Shown here: positions 44,166-54,685 of the stretch, in pieces
How the letters are laid out: every line of letters begins with the position of its first letter
Numbering within the stretch: the stretch's first letter is position 1
NCBI GenBank assembly: GCA_027062365.1
Contig: JAMOTK010000055.1
Coordinates: 1 to 64,000, forward strand
Direction of reading: 5' to 3'
DNA from: Sulfurovum sp.
GTDB taxonomy: Bacteria > Campylobacterota > Campylobacteria > Campylobacterales > Sulfurovaceae
Length of the DNA: 64,000 bases
Notes under the pieces: model-generated
Database searches by the model: none
What the model was told of the DNA's origin: nothing
The model's input: the letters and a program-made list of their open reading frames with translations, nothing else
Program-made: the position numbers and the translations under genes

Positions 44166-47100
44166 CTATAGTGCTTTTTCTAGCTTCAACATCAAACGTA
44201 TATTGGCTTTTTCCAAATCATTCATTTGTCTATCAAAAATCTCACTGACACTAATATCTTGGGGCGTATACCATGGCATAAAATCAAAAATAGTCTGTAA
44301 TGATTTTTCTTTAAAGACAAGTCCATACCGTGCAAAAAGGCTATTTCGTAAGATATGTAAACTTTTTTTATCATATTTGGCTAATAGTTTTTCATCCATA
44401 GAGATATGATAAACACGATAAAAATCAGCCAATACCAAGCCCCCTCCTCGTCTTTTTTCTTCATCTAAAAGTGTGTGTACATTTGCTTTGGCTACAGGGG
44501 AGAGACCATGGTATATCTTAGAGGAATCTGTAGTCGTTCGATGATACCAAGTAAAAGGCATAAACTTTTTATGAAGCATAGGATTGCTTATCTCAAAGTC
44601 TAATCCTGCCTGAGCAAAGATAGCATTACGCAAGATATTAAGCTCTAAAATATCATAAGATGCCAGTGTTTTGATAGCCGTGTGATATACCGATAGATAC
44701 GCTTTTTCAGAGAGTCCTACCACACGTGGACTTTGTTTAGACTCTTTTTTTATCTCTATGGCTTTAGAGACAAAAGAACTAAAGGCTCTATATCTAGGTT
44801 GGTACATATCTTCTATCTTTACAGGGGCTAAGATAAATTCTCCACGGCTTACAGCTCTTACGATATAGGCTACTTGAAAGGTGTTATTTGTATCAAAATT
44901 CATCTCTAACGCTGTATCAAATCTATCATTACGGTAGCTTTCATGTTTGCTAGGCGTTGTTTGACCTAACCACGCTAAGCTTTTTACGGCATTGATACCC
45001 GTAAGATGTGGATTTTCCAATTCAAATCCAGAGGGTAGCCAATCGCTAATCAATGGATTTTCTATAGCATAATGCTCTATCTTCCCTCTAAGGACAACCA
45101 CGAGTCTTTCATTTTGTATGATATTTTGCATATCAATTTTTTTCCCTTTTAAAGTATAAATACTTTTAGAGATAGAAAAGCCATTATTGTTTTTAGCATC
45201 ATAATGCATCGATATAGGTGTGGCTTGAAAACTCAAATCATACCAACTCTGTGTGCCACTTACATTGGTCACGATAGGTAAATCCCCAAGGGCGTTACCT
45301 TGTCTAAAGTATTTGCCATCTTCTAAAGGAAGCTCTTTACCCTTTGAGCGTAGTTTTAATGCTTTAGGATTGGTGTTTTCAAGCAAAGAAGATACACGAA
45401 GTAAAGCACTAAGTTCTTGGGTACTTAGATATTTTTCTTTTTTGACATTGAGTGTGAGGTCATAGTAGAGTTTTTGCCATTGCTCTGCTTTGGATTCTGC
45501 CATGAGAGAAATGAGAGAAGCATGGTCACGCAATGCCCCTCCGTAGTTGTTGTAATACCGTTTTCCATAAGAAGCCCCTAGAGATTTTTGGGCTTTAGCA
45601 AAGACTTTTTGAGCCAAAGCCTTTTCTCCTACATACGCCAAAGAAGCACCCAAATGCCCCCATGCTTGGGCTGAGGCAATCTTACTTTTAGGATTGTTCA
45701 CATGATACTGTATCTCTGACATCAAGATACGGTTGGCTCGTGTCAATACATAGAGTCCATAGGCATCAGCTTCTTGTTTACGTGGAGTATCTTCCCATCT
45801 ATTGAGATGATTTTCTATCCAATCTAAACCTTTGTTGATATTGTAGTTTGCCACAGTATATCCAGCGTCTTTGGCTCGTGTTAAGAAGTCTAAAACATAG
45901 GCACTAAGCCACATATCTACACCACTTCCTAGCCATAATCCAAAGCCACCCTCTATGTTTTGATACGTCATCAGTCGTGCTATGGTATTTTGTATCGTCT
46001 GATGATGCTCTTTTGAATCTGTAAACAACCATGGCATAGCACGGCTAGTCGTCTGTTCGGCACAACGTCCAGCATAGTCTATGAGTTCATTTTTAAACGA
46101 CTCTGTAGGCAACAGTGCTTGAGTCGATATTTTGAGTGAAAGACTATGCACAGCAGACCATTGAGAAAGGTCTATCGCTTGGCTTGGGTCTAGGGTTTGC
46201 CTATCTTGAAGGCTATCCATCTGACGGACATACGTTTGAGGATAAGGTGTTCTTATCCCCAATTCAAAGGACTTTTCTTTGACTACTTTGCCTTCTTTAT
46301 ATACCTCGATACACACCGTAGCATCTTTTAGATATTTGGCTTCTAGCATTACACTTTGGCTTATCTTATGTACTTCATTGCCAATAGTAACATCAAAGTT
46401 TTCTTTTGCTACAACGACACCCCCTTGGGTAGTTATCTGTATTTGATAGTTTCCTGCGTCAAGACTCTTGTCAAAATCGATACTCAACAGTGTCTCTACA
46501 CTATCGCCTACAGAAAGAAAAAGTGGCATATAATACTCTATAGAAATTTTATCTTTAACGATAAGCGTACTCTGCGTAACCCCTATAGCCTCTGCGTTCC
46601 ATGCTAGGGCGATGAGTTTTAATGCCCCTTGATAATCTGGAATATCCAAAGAGACCAAAGCCGTACCATTTGCATCAAAAGTAAGCTTTTTTGTAAAGAG
46701 TGCAACGACTTCACGTTTGTTCCTTACAGAACTCTCTTCGAGTCTAGGCATCATTAGCATAATATCACCTGCACCTACATTGAACTTAGCATGTGTCCCT
46801 CGTGCTTGGATAATACTGTCATAAAGGTCACGTATCTCTATCCCTAAGGTTTGCTGACCAAAAAAGTATTCCAAAGGATTAGGCGTTTGATAGTTCGTAA
46901 GATTGAGTATCCCCTCATCCACTGCTGCTAAAGTAAACTCTGTAGGTAAAGCAGATGCTTTGGGTGCATCTATCTTTACCACTACGGTACTATTGGATGT
47001 GGTCTTGCTAGGATGGACTAAAGAGAGTTTCATCTCATGTTCTGGATGTTTGATATGTATTGGCACGATACCAATGGCACGATTTGCCCCTAGTTTTTTA

Positions 47101-49457
47101 CTTTGGACTCTAAAAGATGAAGCCAATACATACACAGCACTGCCCCATGCTTGGCGTACTTCAAAAGAGACTTTGACATCTTCTCCTGCTATACCCTCTA
47201 CCCTTTGGTGTTCGATAAGGTCATTTTGTGCGATATACACTTCGATAGGTCCTGTAAATTTGGGCTTGATATTCATCGTCATCATATCGCCTACCTTATA
47301 GCTTTGCTTGTCTACAGACACAGGAAGCCTATCAGGAGAAGATTTACTATTACTCTCTTCATATCCACTACTAAAACGATAGGTAGTCAAGGTCTTATTA
47401 TCATCATACACTTTGAGTCTATAGCTTCCCCAATCCAATGTATCAAGCACCAAAGAGACAGCATCTGATGCTAAAGTTTCTATCTCTCCCTTACGTATCA
47501 CACCATTGTCACTATAGCTTTTATAATACTCCCAACTATCAACGGTAGAACTCCAATACCAATGTGTCTTTTCTTCAATCAATTCATAGTGTAAGCGTCC
47601 ATGAGAGCGTTGATTCTCTTTAAGATACATAAGGTCAAATTTGGCTTTGCTATCCCTATCTACAGCATGATTATCAAAAAGAGGCTTTATCCCAATATAG
47701 TAGGCTTTATTTGCAAAACCTTGTTCTATCACATGGTGTAGAGGACGACCTCCTAGCTCACTCACAGCTATATCAATATGCGCAGAAAGAGGAAAAGAAG
47801 TGGCATAAGACTTTTCTATCTTAAAAGGCAAGGACAATACACCATTTTCATCGGTTTCATAGCGAAGAGGAGTTAAATTTTTACTTCCAAAACGTTCTTT
47901 GATATTGCCAAAAAGATACTCTTTATATGCTTTTTCTAAGTATTTACTTTTGTGTATAATCGTGCTAACTTCTACTTGTGCATGAGGGAAAACTTCACCA
48001 TTAAGATACTTAGCAACTAAGCCTATAGTACCCTCTTCTTTGGGTTTGAGCTGTTTTTCTATCTTTTGGACTTCTAGCTTTATCTTAGGAGGTACAAAGT
48101 CTTCTACTAAAAAGTGGTACGTCCCTATAGGGGTCTTTGCTCCTGCGTATACAGCCACTCTCCATTTACCTGTACTGGCTGATTCTGCTATCTCTAAGGT
48201 GTCACTTAAATGTCCTAAAGTATCTGTACTTAACTGCTTTGAATAGACTTCTACCCCTCTAGCATCAAATACCTTCACCGATAGATTTAGTCCTGATTTT
48301 GCTTTGCCCAATTGGTCTCTAAGCAAAGCATGAAAAGTAATAGACTCAGAGGGTCTAAATATATCTCTATTGCTATAGATAAATGCCCCATACTCTCCTA
48401 AGTTTTCTCTACCTGAGACACCTCTATCACTTAGGTCATGAGCTGGTTTAGAGAGGTCTAGTACAGAAAAGTCATCATTTGCCCCATAGGCATAAATTGC
48501 CTTGGCTTTGAGTCCTTTCTCTCCACGCAACACAGAAGCAGGAAAAAAGGCATGTCCATCTTTGCTTGTTACCGTATCTAGTATCTCATTATTTTTCGAG
48601 ATAAGCTCTAGGCGTACATCATTATAAGGCTTGGCTGTAGAGAGTGCTTTGGTCAAGACATCCAAACCTTTGCTAGATTTAAGCGTATAGAGTCCAATAT
48701 CAGAAACCATAAACCACTGTGTAGGACTATCATAATCATAAATCTCTTTGCCCTTTTCATCAAGCATCTGAGCAAATAAAATATACACCCCTGCTTTACG
48801 ATTTTGTAAAAAATCCCCTACAGGAATAGCTGTAAGTTTACTAATATTGGGTGTTTTTTCTCCAAGATTAAGCGTTTTTTCCCACAAGAGATAGCCATTT
48901 TTATTTTCTATATCCTCCAAAGAGTAGCTACTAATCGTACGAAACAAGCCATATTTATTGATACTTTTGATAAGATTACGACTATTAATCCTATACAAAG
49001 AGACCGATAACTGCCCAAGATTTGTAGTCTCCACAGGGATAGTAATCTCACCTTTTGTAGGCAAGATATACCCCTCTTCAGGAAAGCTTACACTCGGTGC
49101 ATAGTTTGTAGTCTTACTCTCAAAGCGATAATCTTTATCAAGCGTATTTGCTCCTAAAGGCATATCTTTATACAAGTTAATCGTATAAGAAGTATTGGGC
49201 TTAAGACCATCAATACAAAGCCTACGGTATGACCATGACGTAGTAAACGAATGATTTGGAACTATCTTTACATACGTCTTCATCACACTTTTGTTGCTAC
49301 TATTATTATAAGAATAATCCTTCATCGTAGCACAAATACTTACAGAATTTTGTGTATTATTAGGTAAAATACTCGTCACAAATGTAGTCTTCGCCAATAG
49401 TAACATAGGAAATAAAGAAAACAGCAACAACCATCGCCATATAGAATTTTTTTGCAT
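44166..49457 (-). CDS. Bacterial alpha-2-macroglobulin with thioester and tandem YARHG domains
   Basis: 1763 residues: signal peptide (1-22, no lipobox Cys), N-terminal MG domains, a macroglobulin bait and MG core (DRGVSGRENLGEYGAFIYSNRD start of the conserved MG3-like region), thioester motif CAEQ (1132-1135) in the TED domain, and a C-terminal extension with two YARHG units (LRNAIFAQAGLDFE, LRNSLFARYGLVF; about 1565-1763). Such proteins trap proteases that enter the periplasm and act with PBP1C, which follows directly. The absence of a lipobox is unlike E. coli YfhM, which is a lipoprotein; anchoring may depend on the YARHG region. Confidence 0.93.
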   Translation of the reverse strand: MQKNSIWRWLLLFSLFPMLLLAKTTFVTSILPNNTQNSVSICATMKDYSYNNSSNKSVMKTYVKIVPNHSFTTSWSYRRLCIDGLKPNTSYTINLYKDMPLGANTLDKDYRFESKTTNYAPSVSFPEEGYILPTKGEITIPVETTNLGQLSVSLYRINSRNLIKSINKYGLFRTISSYSLEDIENKNGYLLWEKTLNLGEKTPNISKLTAIPVGDFLQNRKAGVYILFAQMLDEKGKEIYDYDSPTQWFMVSDIGLYTLKSSKGLDVLTKALSTAKPYNDVRLELISKNNEILDTVTSKDGHAFFPASVLRGEKGLKAKAIYAYGANDDFSVLDLSKPAHDLSDRGVSGRENLGEYGAFIYSNRDIFRPSESITFHALLRDQLGKAKSGLNLSVKVFDARGVEVYSKQLSTDTLGHLSDTLEIAESASTGKWRVAVYAGAKTPIGTYHFLVEDFVPPKIKLEVQKIEKQLKPKEEGTIGLVAKYLNGEVFPHAQVEVSTIIHKSKYLEKAYKEYLFGNIKERFGSKNLTPLRYETDENGVLSLPFKIEKSYATSFPLSAHIDIAVSELGGRPLHHVIEQGFANKAYYIGIKPLFDNHAVDRDSKAKFDLMYLKENQRSHGRLHYELIEEKTHWYWSSTVDSWEYYKSYSDNGVIRKGEIETLASDAVSLVLDTLDWGSYRLKVYDDNKTLTTYRFSSGYEESNSKSSPDRLPVSVDKQSYKVGDMMTMNIKPKFTGPIEVYIAQNDLIEHQRVEGIAGEDVKVSFEVRQAWGSAVYVLASSFRVQSKKLGANRAIGIVPIHIKHPEHEMKLSLVHPSKTTSNSTVVVKIDAPKASALPTEFTLAAVDEGILNLTNYQTPNPLEYFFGQQTLGIEIRDLYDSIIQARGTHAKFNVGAGDIMLMMPRLEESSVRNKREVVALFTKKLTFDANGTALVSLDIPDYQGALKLIALAWNAEAIGVTQSTLIVKDKISIEYYMPLFLSVGDSVETLLSIDFDKSLDAGNYQIQITTQGGVVVAKENFDVTIGNEVHKISQSVMLEAKYLKDATVCIEVYKEGKVVKEKSFELGIRTPYPQTYVRQMDSLQDRQTLDPSQAIDLSQWSAVHSLSLKISTQALLPTESFKNELIDYAGRCAEQTTSRAMPWLFTDSKEHHQTIQNTIARLMTYQNIEGGFGLWLGSGVDMWLSAYVLDFLTRAKDAGYTVANYNINKGLDWIENHLNRWEDTPRKQEADAYGLYVLTRANRILMSEIQYHVNNPKSKIASAQAWGHLGASLAYVGEKALAQKVFAKAQKSLGASYGKRYYNNYGGALRDHASLISLMAESKAEQWQKLYYDLTLNVKKEKYLSTQELSALLRVSSLLENTNPKALKLRSKGKELPLEDGKYFRQGNALGDLPIVTNVSGTQSWYDLSFQATPISMHYDAKNNNGFSISKSIYTLKGKKIDMQNIIQNERLVVVLRGKIEHYAIENPLISDWLPSGFELENPHLTGINAVKSLAWLGQTTPSKHESYRNDRFDTALEMNFDTNNTFQVAYIVRAVSRGEFILAPVKIEDMYQPRYRAFSSFVSKAIEIKKESKQSPRVVGLSEKAYLSVYHTAIKTLASYDILELNILRNAIFAQAGLDFEISNPMLHKKFMPFTWYHRTTTDSSKIYHGLSPVAKANVHTLLDEEKRRGGGLVLADFYRVYHISMDEKLLAKYDKKSLHILRNSLFARYGLVFKEKSLQTIFDFMPWYTPQDISVSEIFDRQMNDLEKANIRLMLKLEKAL

Positions 49458-49487
49458 AATGAACTCCTTGGAGTATAGGGATACTAT

Positions 49488-49493
49488 ATTATA
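49488..49493 (-). promoter_or_regulatory. -10 element of the A2M-pbpC operon
   Basis: TATAAT on the minus strand, 31 nt before the A2M ATG, in an A/T-rich spacer after the glycan operon. An AAGGAG ribosome binding site lies between. Confidence 0.5.
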
Positions 49494-49554
49494 GATAAAA
49501 AATTCTTTTATAAAGATATAATTGAATGGCAGATGTGACTCATAGGTGAAAAGG

Positions 49555-50673
49555 TTACGTGATTCTATCTAGCTCCTCCTCATACTTCTCAATCACCAAC
49601 TTCTCATCAAAGACTTTCATCACTTTTTCTCGTCCTTTTCTTCCCATTTCTTCTCTTTGGGCATGACTTAAATCATACATCTTTTCCATAGAGACAAAAA
49701 GAGAATAGCTATTTTTCACTTCGCAGAGATAACCATTTATTCCATCATCTACCACCTCTTTACACCCTGCTACATTTGTCGTAATAAGTGGCTTTGCCAT
49801 AGAAGCAGATTCTAGCAAGACACGAGAGAGTCCTTCACGATAAGAAGGCAAGACCACACAATCAGTCTTGCTAATAAGTAAAGCCACCTCATCACTCACA
49901 CCCAAATATTCTACATAGCCCTCTTTTTCCCATGTTTGCATCATATTTTCATCAATAGCTGTAGGATTATTAGGATAATATGCCCCTAATATTTGACACT
50001 TCACACTATATTTTTCTTGCATCATTTTTGAGGCTTCAACATATTCTACTAATCCTTTATCCCTAAGCAATCTTGCAATAAACAAAAAAGTCATTCTCTT
50101 ATTCACAGGACTTTCTATAGGGCTAAACTTCTGCGTATCTATCCCAGACCCTGCCAATACATCCGTTTTAGACACATCTACTAAATCTAATCTAGTAAAT
50201 AATGCCCTATCATCAGCATTTTGAAAAAAGACTTTATCTACGCGTTTTAATGCCACCTTATAAAGCCATCGTGCTACCTTGGACGAAAAAGCATCATCTA
50301 AAAAGACTGTACCCAAACCAGAGATATTAGAAATCATAGGGATATTCAACCAACGCCCTGCAATAGAACCATAAATATTAGGCTTAATCGTATAATGCAA
50401 AACAACATCAGGCTTCAACTTCTTATAAAGCCAATAAAAATCCCATAAAAGCCTTAACTCTTCTAAGGGATTTGTACCTTTATTATTCATCTTAATCTCA
50501 TGATATTCAAAGCCCAAAGCTTCTAATTTACTTGAATAGGCATCTCTTGGAGCAATGACTATGATTTTGTAGCCTTCTTTTTCTAAGGCTTTTAATAAAC
50601 CTATACGGAAATTGTAGATATTCCATGAAGTGTTTAGGGTGATGGCTAGGGGTTTAGGCTGTTTTTTAATCAA
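49555..50673 (-). CDS. Glycosyltransferase family 4 (GT-B)
   Basis: About 372 residues. GT4-type fold: N-terminal NTSWNIYNFRIGLLKALEKEG and GYEYHEI-like strands, PDVVLHYTIKPNIYGSIAG, and the C-terminal donor site with PSYREGLSRVLLESASMAKP (E-x7-E) and TTNVAGCKEVV. The start is taken as TTG at 50673, seven nt behind AGGAGA and overlapping the asnB stop (TTGATTAA); the frame also has an ATG at 50697 inside asnB. Last gene of the leftward glycan operon. Acts on an undecaprenyl-linked or lipid-linked glycan; the sugar is unknown. Confidence 0.86.
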   Translation of the reverse strand: MIKKQPKPLAITLNTSWNIYNFRIGLLKALEKEGYKIIVIAPRDAYSSKLEALGFEYHEIKMNNKGTNPLEELRLLWDFYWLYKKLKPDVVLHYTIKPNIYGSIAGRWLNIPMISNISGLGTVFLDDAFSSKVARWLYKVALKRVDKVFFQNADDRALFTRLDLVDVSKTDVLAGSGIDTQKFSPIESPVNKRMTFLFIARLLRDKGLVEYVEASKMMQEKYSVKCQILGAYYPNNPTAIDENMMQTWEKEGYVEYLGVSDEVALLISKTDCVVLPSYREGLSRVLLESASMAKPLITTNVAGCKEVVDDGINGYLCEVKNSYSLFVSMEKMYDLSHAQREEMGRKGREKVMKVFDEKLVIEKYEEELDRIT

Positions 50674-52570
50674 ACCATCTCTCCTTCCACATCTCATACG
50701 ACAAAATAAACCACACTTTATTCACCTCTCTCACATCACCCAAAAAGAGTGCTTTTTTGATGCGTTCTATCTCTTTTATATCAAATATTTCATCATCTAT
50801 TTTACGCACATCTAAGTATTTTTCAACAAGATATTTTAAATCATTTGTGAGCCACTCTTGCAAAGGCACTTGAAATCCTGCTTTGGGTTTGTCTATGAGA
50901 GAGGGGGGAATGTGTTTGTATAGGATTTGCCTTGATAAATATTTACCTTCTTTGTTTTTGTATTTTAGTGCTGTAGGGACTCTTGCCATATATTCTAATA
51001 GTCGGTGGTCAAGTAGAGGTTCTCGCCCTTCTATACTCGCAGACATCGTCGCTCTATCTACTTTAGTGAGAACATCATCACTCATAAAGGTTTGATAGTC
51101 TATTCTCATCATATTATTTAAAAGATGTTCTTGGTCTTTGTGCTTAAATTTCTCAAAATATTTTCTATCAAACGCACTATGAAGCAATTTTTTGACCTCT
51201 TTAGCACTTACGGGTGAAGAAGCTTCTACAAACATTTGAGAAATATTCTCAGCATTAAATGCCCTTTGAAATTTATGATATTTGTCTTCGATATTACTTT
51301 GTTGATATTTTTTGGGTAGAAGTGTGTTTACTTGTGCAATGTGTTTAGAAGAGATACTATTTAGGGTATTTTGTAAAAGTATTTTTTTGTATTTTGAGCG
51401 AAATATGCTAGAAAACTTTTCTAAAAAGAAATACTTAGAATAACCACAAAAAACCTCATCTCCTCCATCTGAAGAAAGTGCTACTTTGACGCGTTTACTT
51501 GCCATTTGTGAGAGGCACATCGTGGGTAAAGCAGAACTGTCTCCAAAAGGTTCATCATAATAAAAAGGCAACAACGCTACTTGGGATAAAAGCTCTTTTG
51601 AGGAAAGATAATACTCTTCGTGTTTTGTACCTAGATAAGAAGCTATTTCTTTGGCGTGTTTGGCTTCGTTGTAACGCTTGTCTTTAAAGCCTATAGTAAA
51701 AGTATGTAAATCTTTGTGCTTTTTACTCAAAAGTGCTGTAACCAAAGAAGAATCATATCCTCCAGACAAAAATACCCCTACAGGCACATCGGAGACCATA
51801 CGCAAAGAGATAGCATCTTCAAGAAGATTTTCTAAATCATTAAGTACCTCACTCTCACTCTTATCAAACTTCTCTTTTTTATACGCATTATCTACTGACC
51901 AATAGCAAGTATTATTATAAGTATGTTTTTCTAAATCATAAGAAAGATAATGCCCTGCTTCTACTTTATAGAGGTTTTTGAAAATACTATGAGGAGCAGG
52001 AATATATCCCATCTGAAAATAATACGGCAAGACTTCTTTATGTAAGATTTTTTTAAAGTCCTGATGCTCATGAAAAGATTTAATCTCCGAAGAGAAAATA
52101 AAAGTATCTTCATAAGTATAATAATACAAAGGCTTCACCCCTGCTCTATCACGGACTAAATAGAGTGTATTCTTTTTTTTGTCCAATAAACTCAAAGCAA
52201 ACATACCGATAAACTTCTCCAAACACGCTATACCCCAGGCTTTATAAGCATAGAGAATGACTTCGGTATCGCTGTTTGAAATAAACTGATGTCCTAAGGT
52301 TTCTAAGTCTTTGCGAATGCTTTTAAAGTTATAAACTTCCCCATTAAATACGATGCTATAGTCTCCACAAGTAGAAATAAAAGGTTGATGTCCATCATTA
52401 CTAGTATCTTGAATAGAGAGACGATTATGTCCTAAATGTACATAAGTATTCGCAAGTTTTTGTATAGAAATACCTCTATCATCTCTTCCTCTATGGGCTT
52501 GGATTTCTAACATGGCTTCAAGTGTCTGTTCTTGCTTATTTTGTCCCAAAAACCCTACAATACCACACAT
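50666..52570 (-). CDS. asnB: Asparagine synthase-type glutamine amidotransferase (AsnB family)
   Basis: 634 residues. Mature N-terminal Cys2 (MCGIVGFLG) of class II glutamine amidotransferases, followed by RGRDDRG and the synthetase domain with the ATP pyrophosphatase loop VFLSGGYDSSLV and DGGDEVFCGY. Lies between a glycosyltransferase and an EpsG-like gene, where such enzymes often amidate uronic acids in O-antigens and capsules (WbpS-like), rather than making free asparagine. Which of the two it does is unclear. Confidence 0.9.
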   Translation of the reverse strand: MCGIVGFLGQNKQEQTLEAMLEIQAHRGRDDRGISIQKLANTYVHLGHNRLSIQDTSNDGHQPFISTCGDYSIVFNGEVYNFKSIRKDLETLGHQFISNSDTEVILYAYKAWGIACLEKFIGMFALSLLDKKKNTLYLVRDRAGVKPLYYYTYEDTFIFSSEIKSFHEHQDFKKILHKEVLPYYFQMGYIPAPHSIFKNLYKVEAGHYLSYDLEKHTYNNTCYWSVDNAYKKEKFDKSESEVLNDLENLLEDAISLRMVSDVPVGVFLSGGYDSSLVTALLSKKHKDLHTFTIGFKDKRYNEAKHAKEIASYLGTKHEEYYLSSKELLSQVALLPFYYDEPFGDSSALPTMCLSQMASKRVKVALSSDGGDEVFCGYSKYFFLEKFSSIFRSKYKKILLQNTLNSISSKHIAQVNTLLPKKYQQSNIEDKYHKFQRAFNAENISQMFVEASSPVSAKEVKKLLHSAFDRKYFEKFKHKDQEHLLNNMMRIDYQTFMSDDVLTKVDRATMSASIEGREPLLDHRLLEYMARVPTALKYKNKEGKYLSRQILYKHIPPSLIDKPKAGFQVPLQEWLTNDLKYLVEKYLDVRKIDDEIFDIKEIERIKKALFLGDVREVNKVWFILSYEMWKERWFD

Positions 52571-53623
52571 CTAAAACAAGTCCAAAAAGAACATATGATG
52601 ATAAGGCACCCAATATCTAGCATTGACAGCAAAATTGAGCCAAACAAGTAAAATAAACGCATAAAATACGACGATAAGCGTACTCGTCACTTTGGGAGAA
52701 AGGGTATTTTTCGCCAAGAAAGGCAATCTTGCATAGACGACTATCTGAATAGGAATAAAATATAAAGCCATTCTATCGACTGCCGTTGAAGCGAAATTTA
52801 CAGCAATAAGACTAGCCAAAGAAGCCCAAGCTACCATAAACCAAAGCGTATAATCATTAAAATATCGTTTCCATTGTTTACGGTAAAGCAAGAGTAATAT
52901 CGCAGGAATAGCATTAAGTACAACCCGTATCAATGCCCCTTGAGATTGCATTTCTGCTTCGACATAGTTTTTCCATAAAGCAGAAGAATCTGTTTCTACA
53001 AAAGAAAGCCATATTCCTATCCCTGCGACAAGTACAGCAAGAAACTTCAAGAGTTTGCCTTTGCCATGAGAAAATATCCCAAAAGCTATCATCAAAATCG
53101 CAGATTTATGAAAAGAAACAGCCAAAAGGATGAAAAATAAAAATTGGAGAAATTTTCTCCTATTCAAAGAAGCCAAAGCCCACATCACAAGCCCAACAGC
53201 CACCCCTTGACGCGTATATCCCATAGACACAACGATAATAAGATAAGGAATAGCTACTGTAAGCCCCAACCAAGGATTGAGTTCTCTACGCAAAAAGACA
53301 ATAAGCCCTGTCACAAAAAGTATGGCTGAAAGAAAATTCACAGCATATATTTCAAAACCCCAAGCATTCATCCAATAGACCAAAAACTGATAGCCTACAT
53401 CTGATTGTTCCATGGTTTGGCTAAAAGAAAAATCACTAATAGCATTAAAGCGTCTAAGATAATTATTCCAATCTCCTCCTACATGATGTCGCCAACCAAT
53501 GATTATAGTCAAAAATATACCCGTCACAGTCCATACAATCGTACTAGAACGAATCGTTTGTCGTCCTGAAATAGAAATGGCTGAAAAGGAGGCGATAAGA
53601 TACATGAATATATAAATAAACAT
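52571..53623 (-). CDS. EpsG-family polysaccharide polymerase-like membrane protein
   Basis: 350 residues, about ten to twelve helices with the EpsG pattern: WRHHVGGDWNNYLRRF in the first loop, GYTRQGVAVGLVMWALASL and KFLQFLFFILLAVSFHKSAIL with the conserved His. Probably the Wzy-type polymerase or a related translocation step for the glycan encoded here. Directly abuts asnB and the glycosyltransferase gene at 53624. Confidence 0.85.
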   Translation of the reverse strand: MFIYIFMYLIASFSAISISGRQTIRSSTIVWTVTGIFLTIIIGWRHHVGGDWNNYLRRFNAISDFSFSQTMEQSDVGYQFLVYWMNAWGFEIYAVNFLSAILFVTGLIVFLRRELNPWLGLTVAIPYLIIVVSMGYTRQGVAVGLVMWALASLNRRKFLQFLFFILLAVSFHKSAILMIAFGIFSHGKGKLLKFLAVLVAGIGIWLSFVETDSSALWKNYVEAEMQSQGALIRVVLNAIPAILLLLYRKQWKRYFNDYTLWFMVAWASLASLIAVNFASTAVDRMALYFIPIQIVVYARLPFLAKNTLSPKVTSTLIVVFYAFILLVWLNFAVNARYWVPYHHMFFLDLF

Positions 53624-54685
53624 CTATATTCCTTTTAAAATTTGACTATAATATTTTGCATGAATAGCATGATTATAAGATTTTTCTATTTTAGCGAAGT
53701 TATTCTTCGCCATTCTTTCTCTTAGACTTTTATCTTTATAGAGTTTTTCCAAGGCTTCAAACCAAGCTTCATCAGAAGAAACAGTATAGCCATTAATCCC
53801 CTCCTCTACCAAGGAACAATTCATACCCACATTCGATGCAATCACTGGCTTTTTGGCAGACATATATTGTATAAGTTTAAAGGCACACTTTCCCCTAGCC
53901 CAAGCATCATCTCTTAAAGGCATAATACCTATATCAAAATTTAAAATTTCTTCTATTTCTGTATTTTGATTCCAAGGAATTACTTTTATCTTAGGCGTTT
54001 TATTTTTTAATAAAAGCACATCAAACCCAACAAGATGCAAGACAACATCATCATATTTTTTCATAAATAATTCTAAAATAAAAAGTATTTCAAGTATATA
54101 AGGGCTAGTCGTCCTAGAACCTATCCAACCAATGACAAAAGAATGATGCTTTAAATATTTTTTTTCTTGGATTGCTTCTTTATATTTATCTAAAAGTACT
54201 ACCGTAGGAATCATAAAAATATTTTGATTATGCTTTCTAGCATACTCTTCTAAATAAGCATTACAAACAATTACCTTATCAGCATATCGCATGACTTTAG
54301 CTATTTTATTTTTAAGTAAAATATGCTTATCATACTTATGAAAAATAGCATCATCATAATCTACACTATAGTTTATCCCTCGCTTAGACAAAAGAAATTC
54401 AAACCATGCAGGGACATAGGGAAATAACTCATATTCTATTAAAAGCACATCATATTTTTTAGGTTTTATTAAAATATTTACTATTAGAAAAAACCTCTTT
54501 AGATATGCCAAACATATAATAAGTATTTTGTTATACTTATTGGTGCTTTCTAAATACTTTTGAGTTAATAAAGGAGAAATAGTCATAGTTATTCCCTCTT
54601 TTTTGAAATACTTTTGATAATTATAGAAACGATAACGGCTAGATGCTCCTGCTTTTGAGTATTTTGTGAGGGCGAGGAGGGTCAT
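53624..54685 (-). CDS. Glycosyltransferase (GT-B type)
   Basis: About 353 residues. N-terminal KYSKAGASSRYRFYNYQKYF, middle GWIGSRTTSPYILEILFILE, C-terminal GIMPLRDDAWARGKCAFKLIQYMSAKKPVIASNVG identify a GT4-like enzyme. The ATG at 54685 overlaps the upstream stop (ATGA), so this start is preferred over the ATG nine bases earlier. Part of the leftward glycan operon; sugar specificity unknown. Confidence 0.85.
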   Translation of the reverse strand: MTLLALTKYSKAGASSRYRFYNYQKYFKKEGITMTISPLLTQKYLESTNKYNKILIICLAYLKRFFLIVNILIKPKKYDVLLIEYELFPYVPAWFEFLLSKRGINYSVDYDDAIFHKYDKHILLKNKIAKVMRYADKVIVCNAYLEEYARKHNQNIFMIPTVVLLDKYKEAIQEKKYLKHHSFVIGWIGSRTTSPYILEILFILELFMKKYDDVVLHLVGFDVLLLKNKTPKIKVIPWNQNTEIEEILNFDIGIMPLRDDAWARGKCAFKLIQYMSAKKPVIASNVGMNCSLVEEGINGYTVSSDEAWFEALEKLYKDKSLRERMAKNNFAKIEKSYNHAIHAKYYSQILKGI

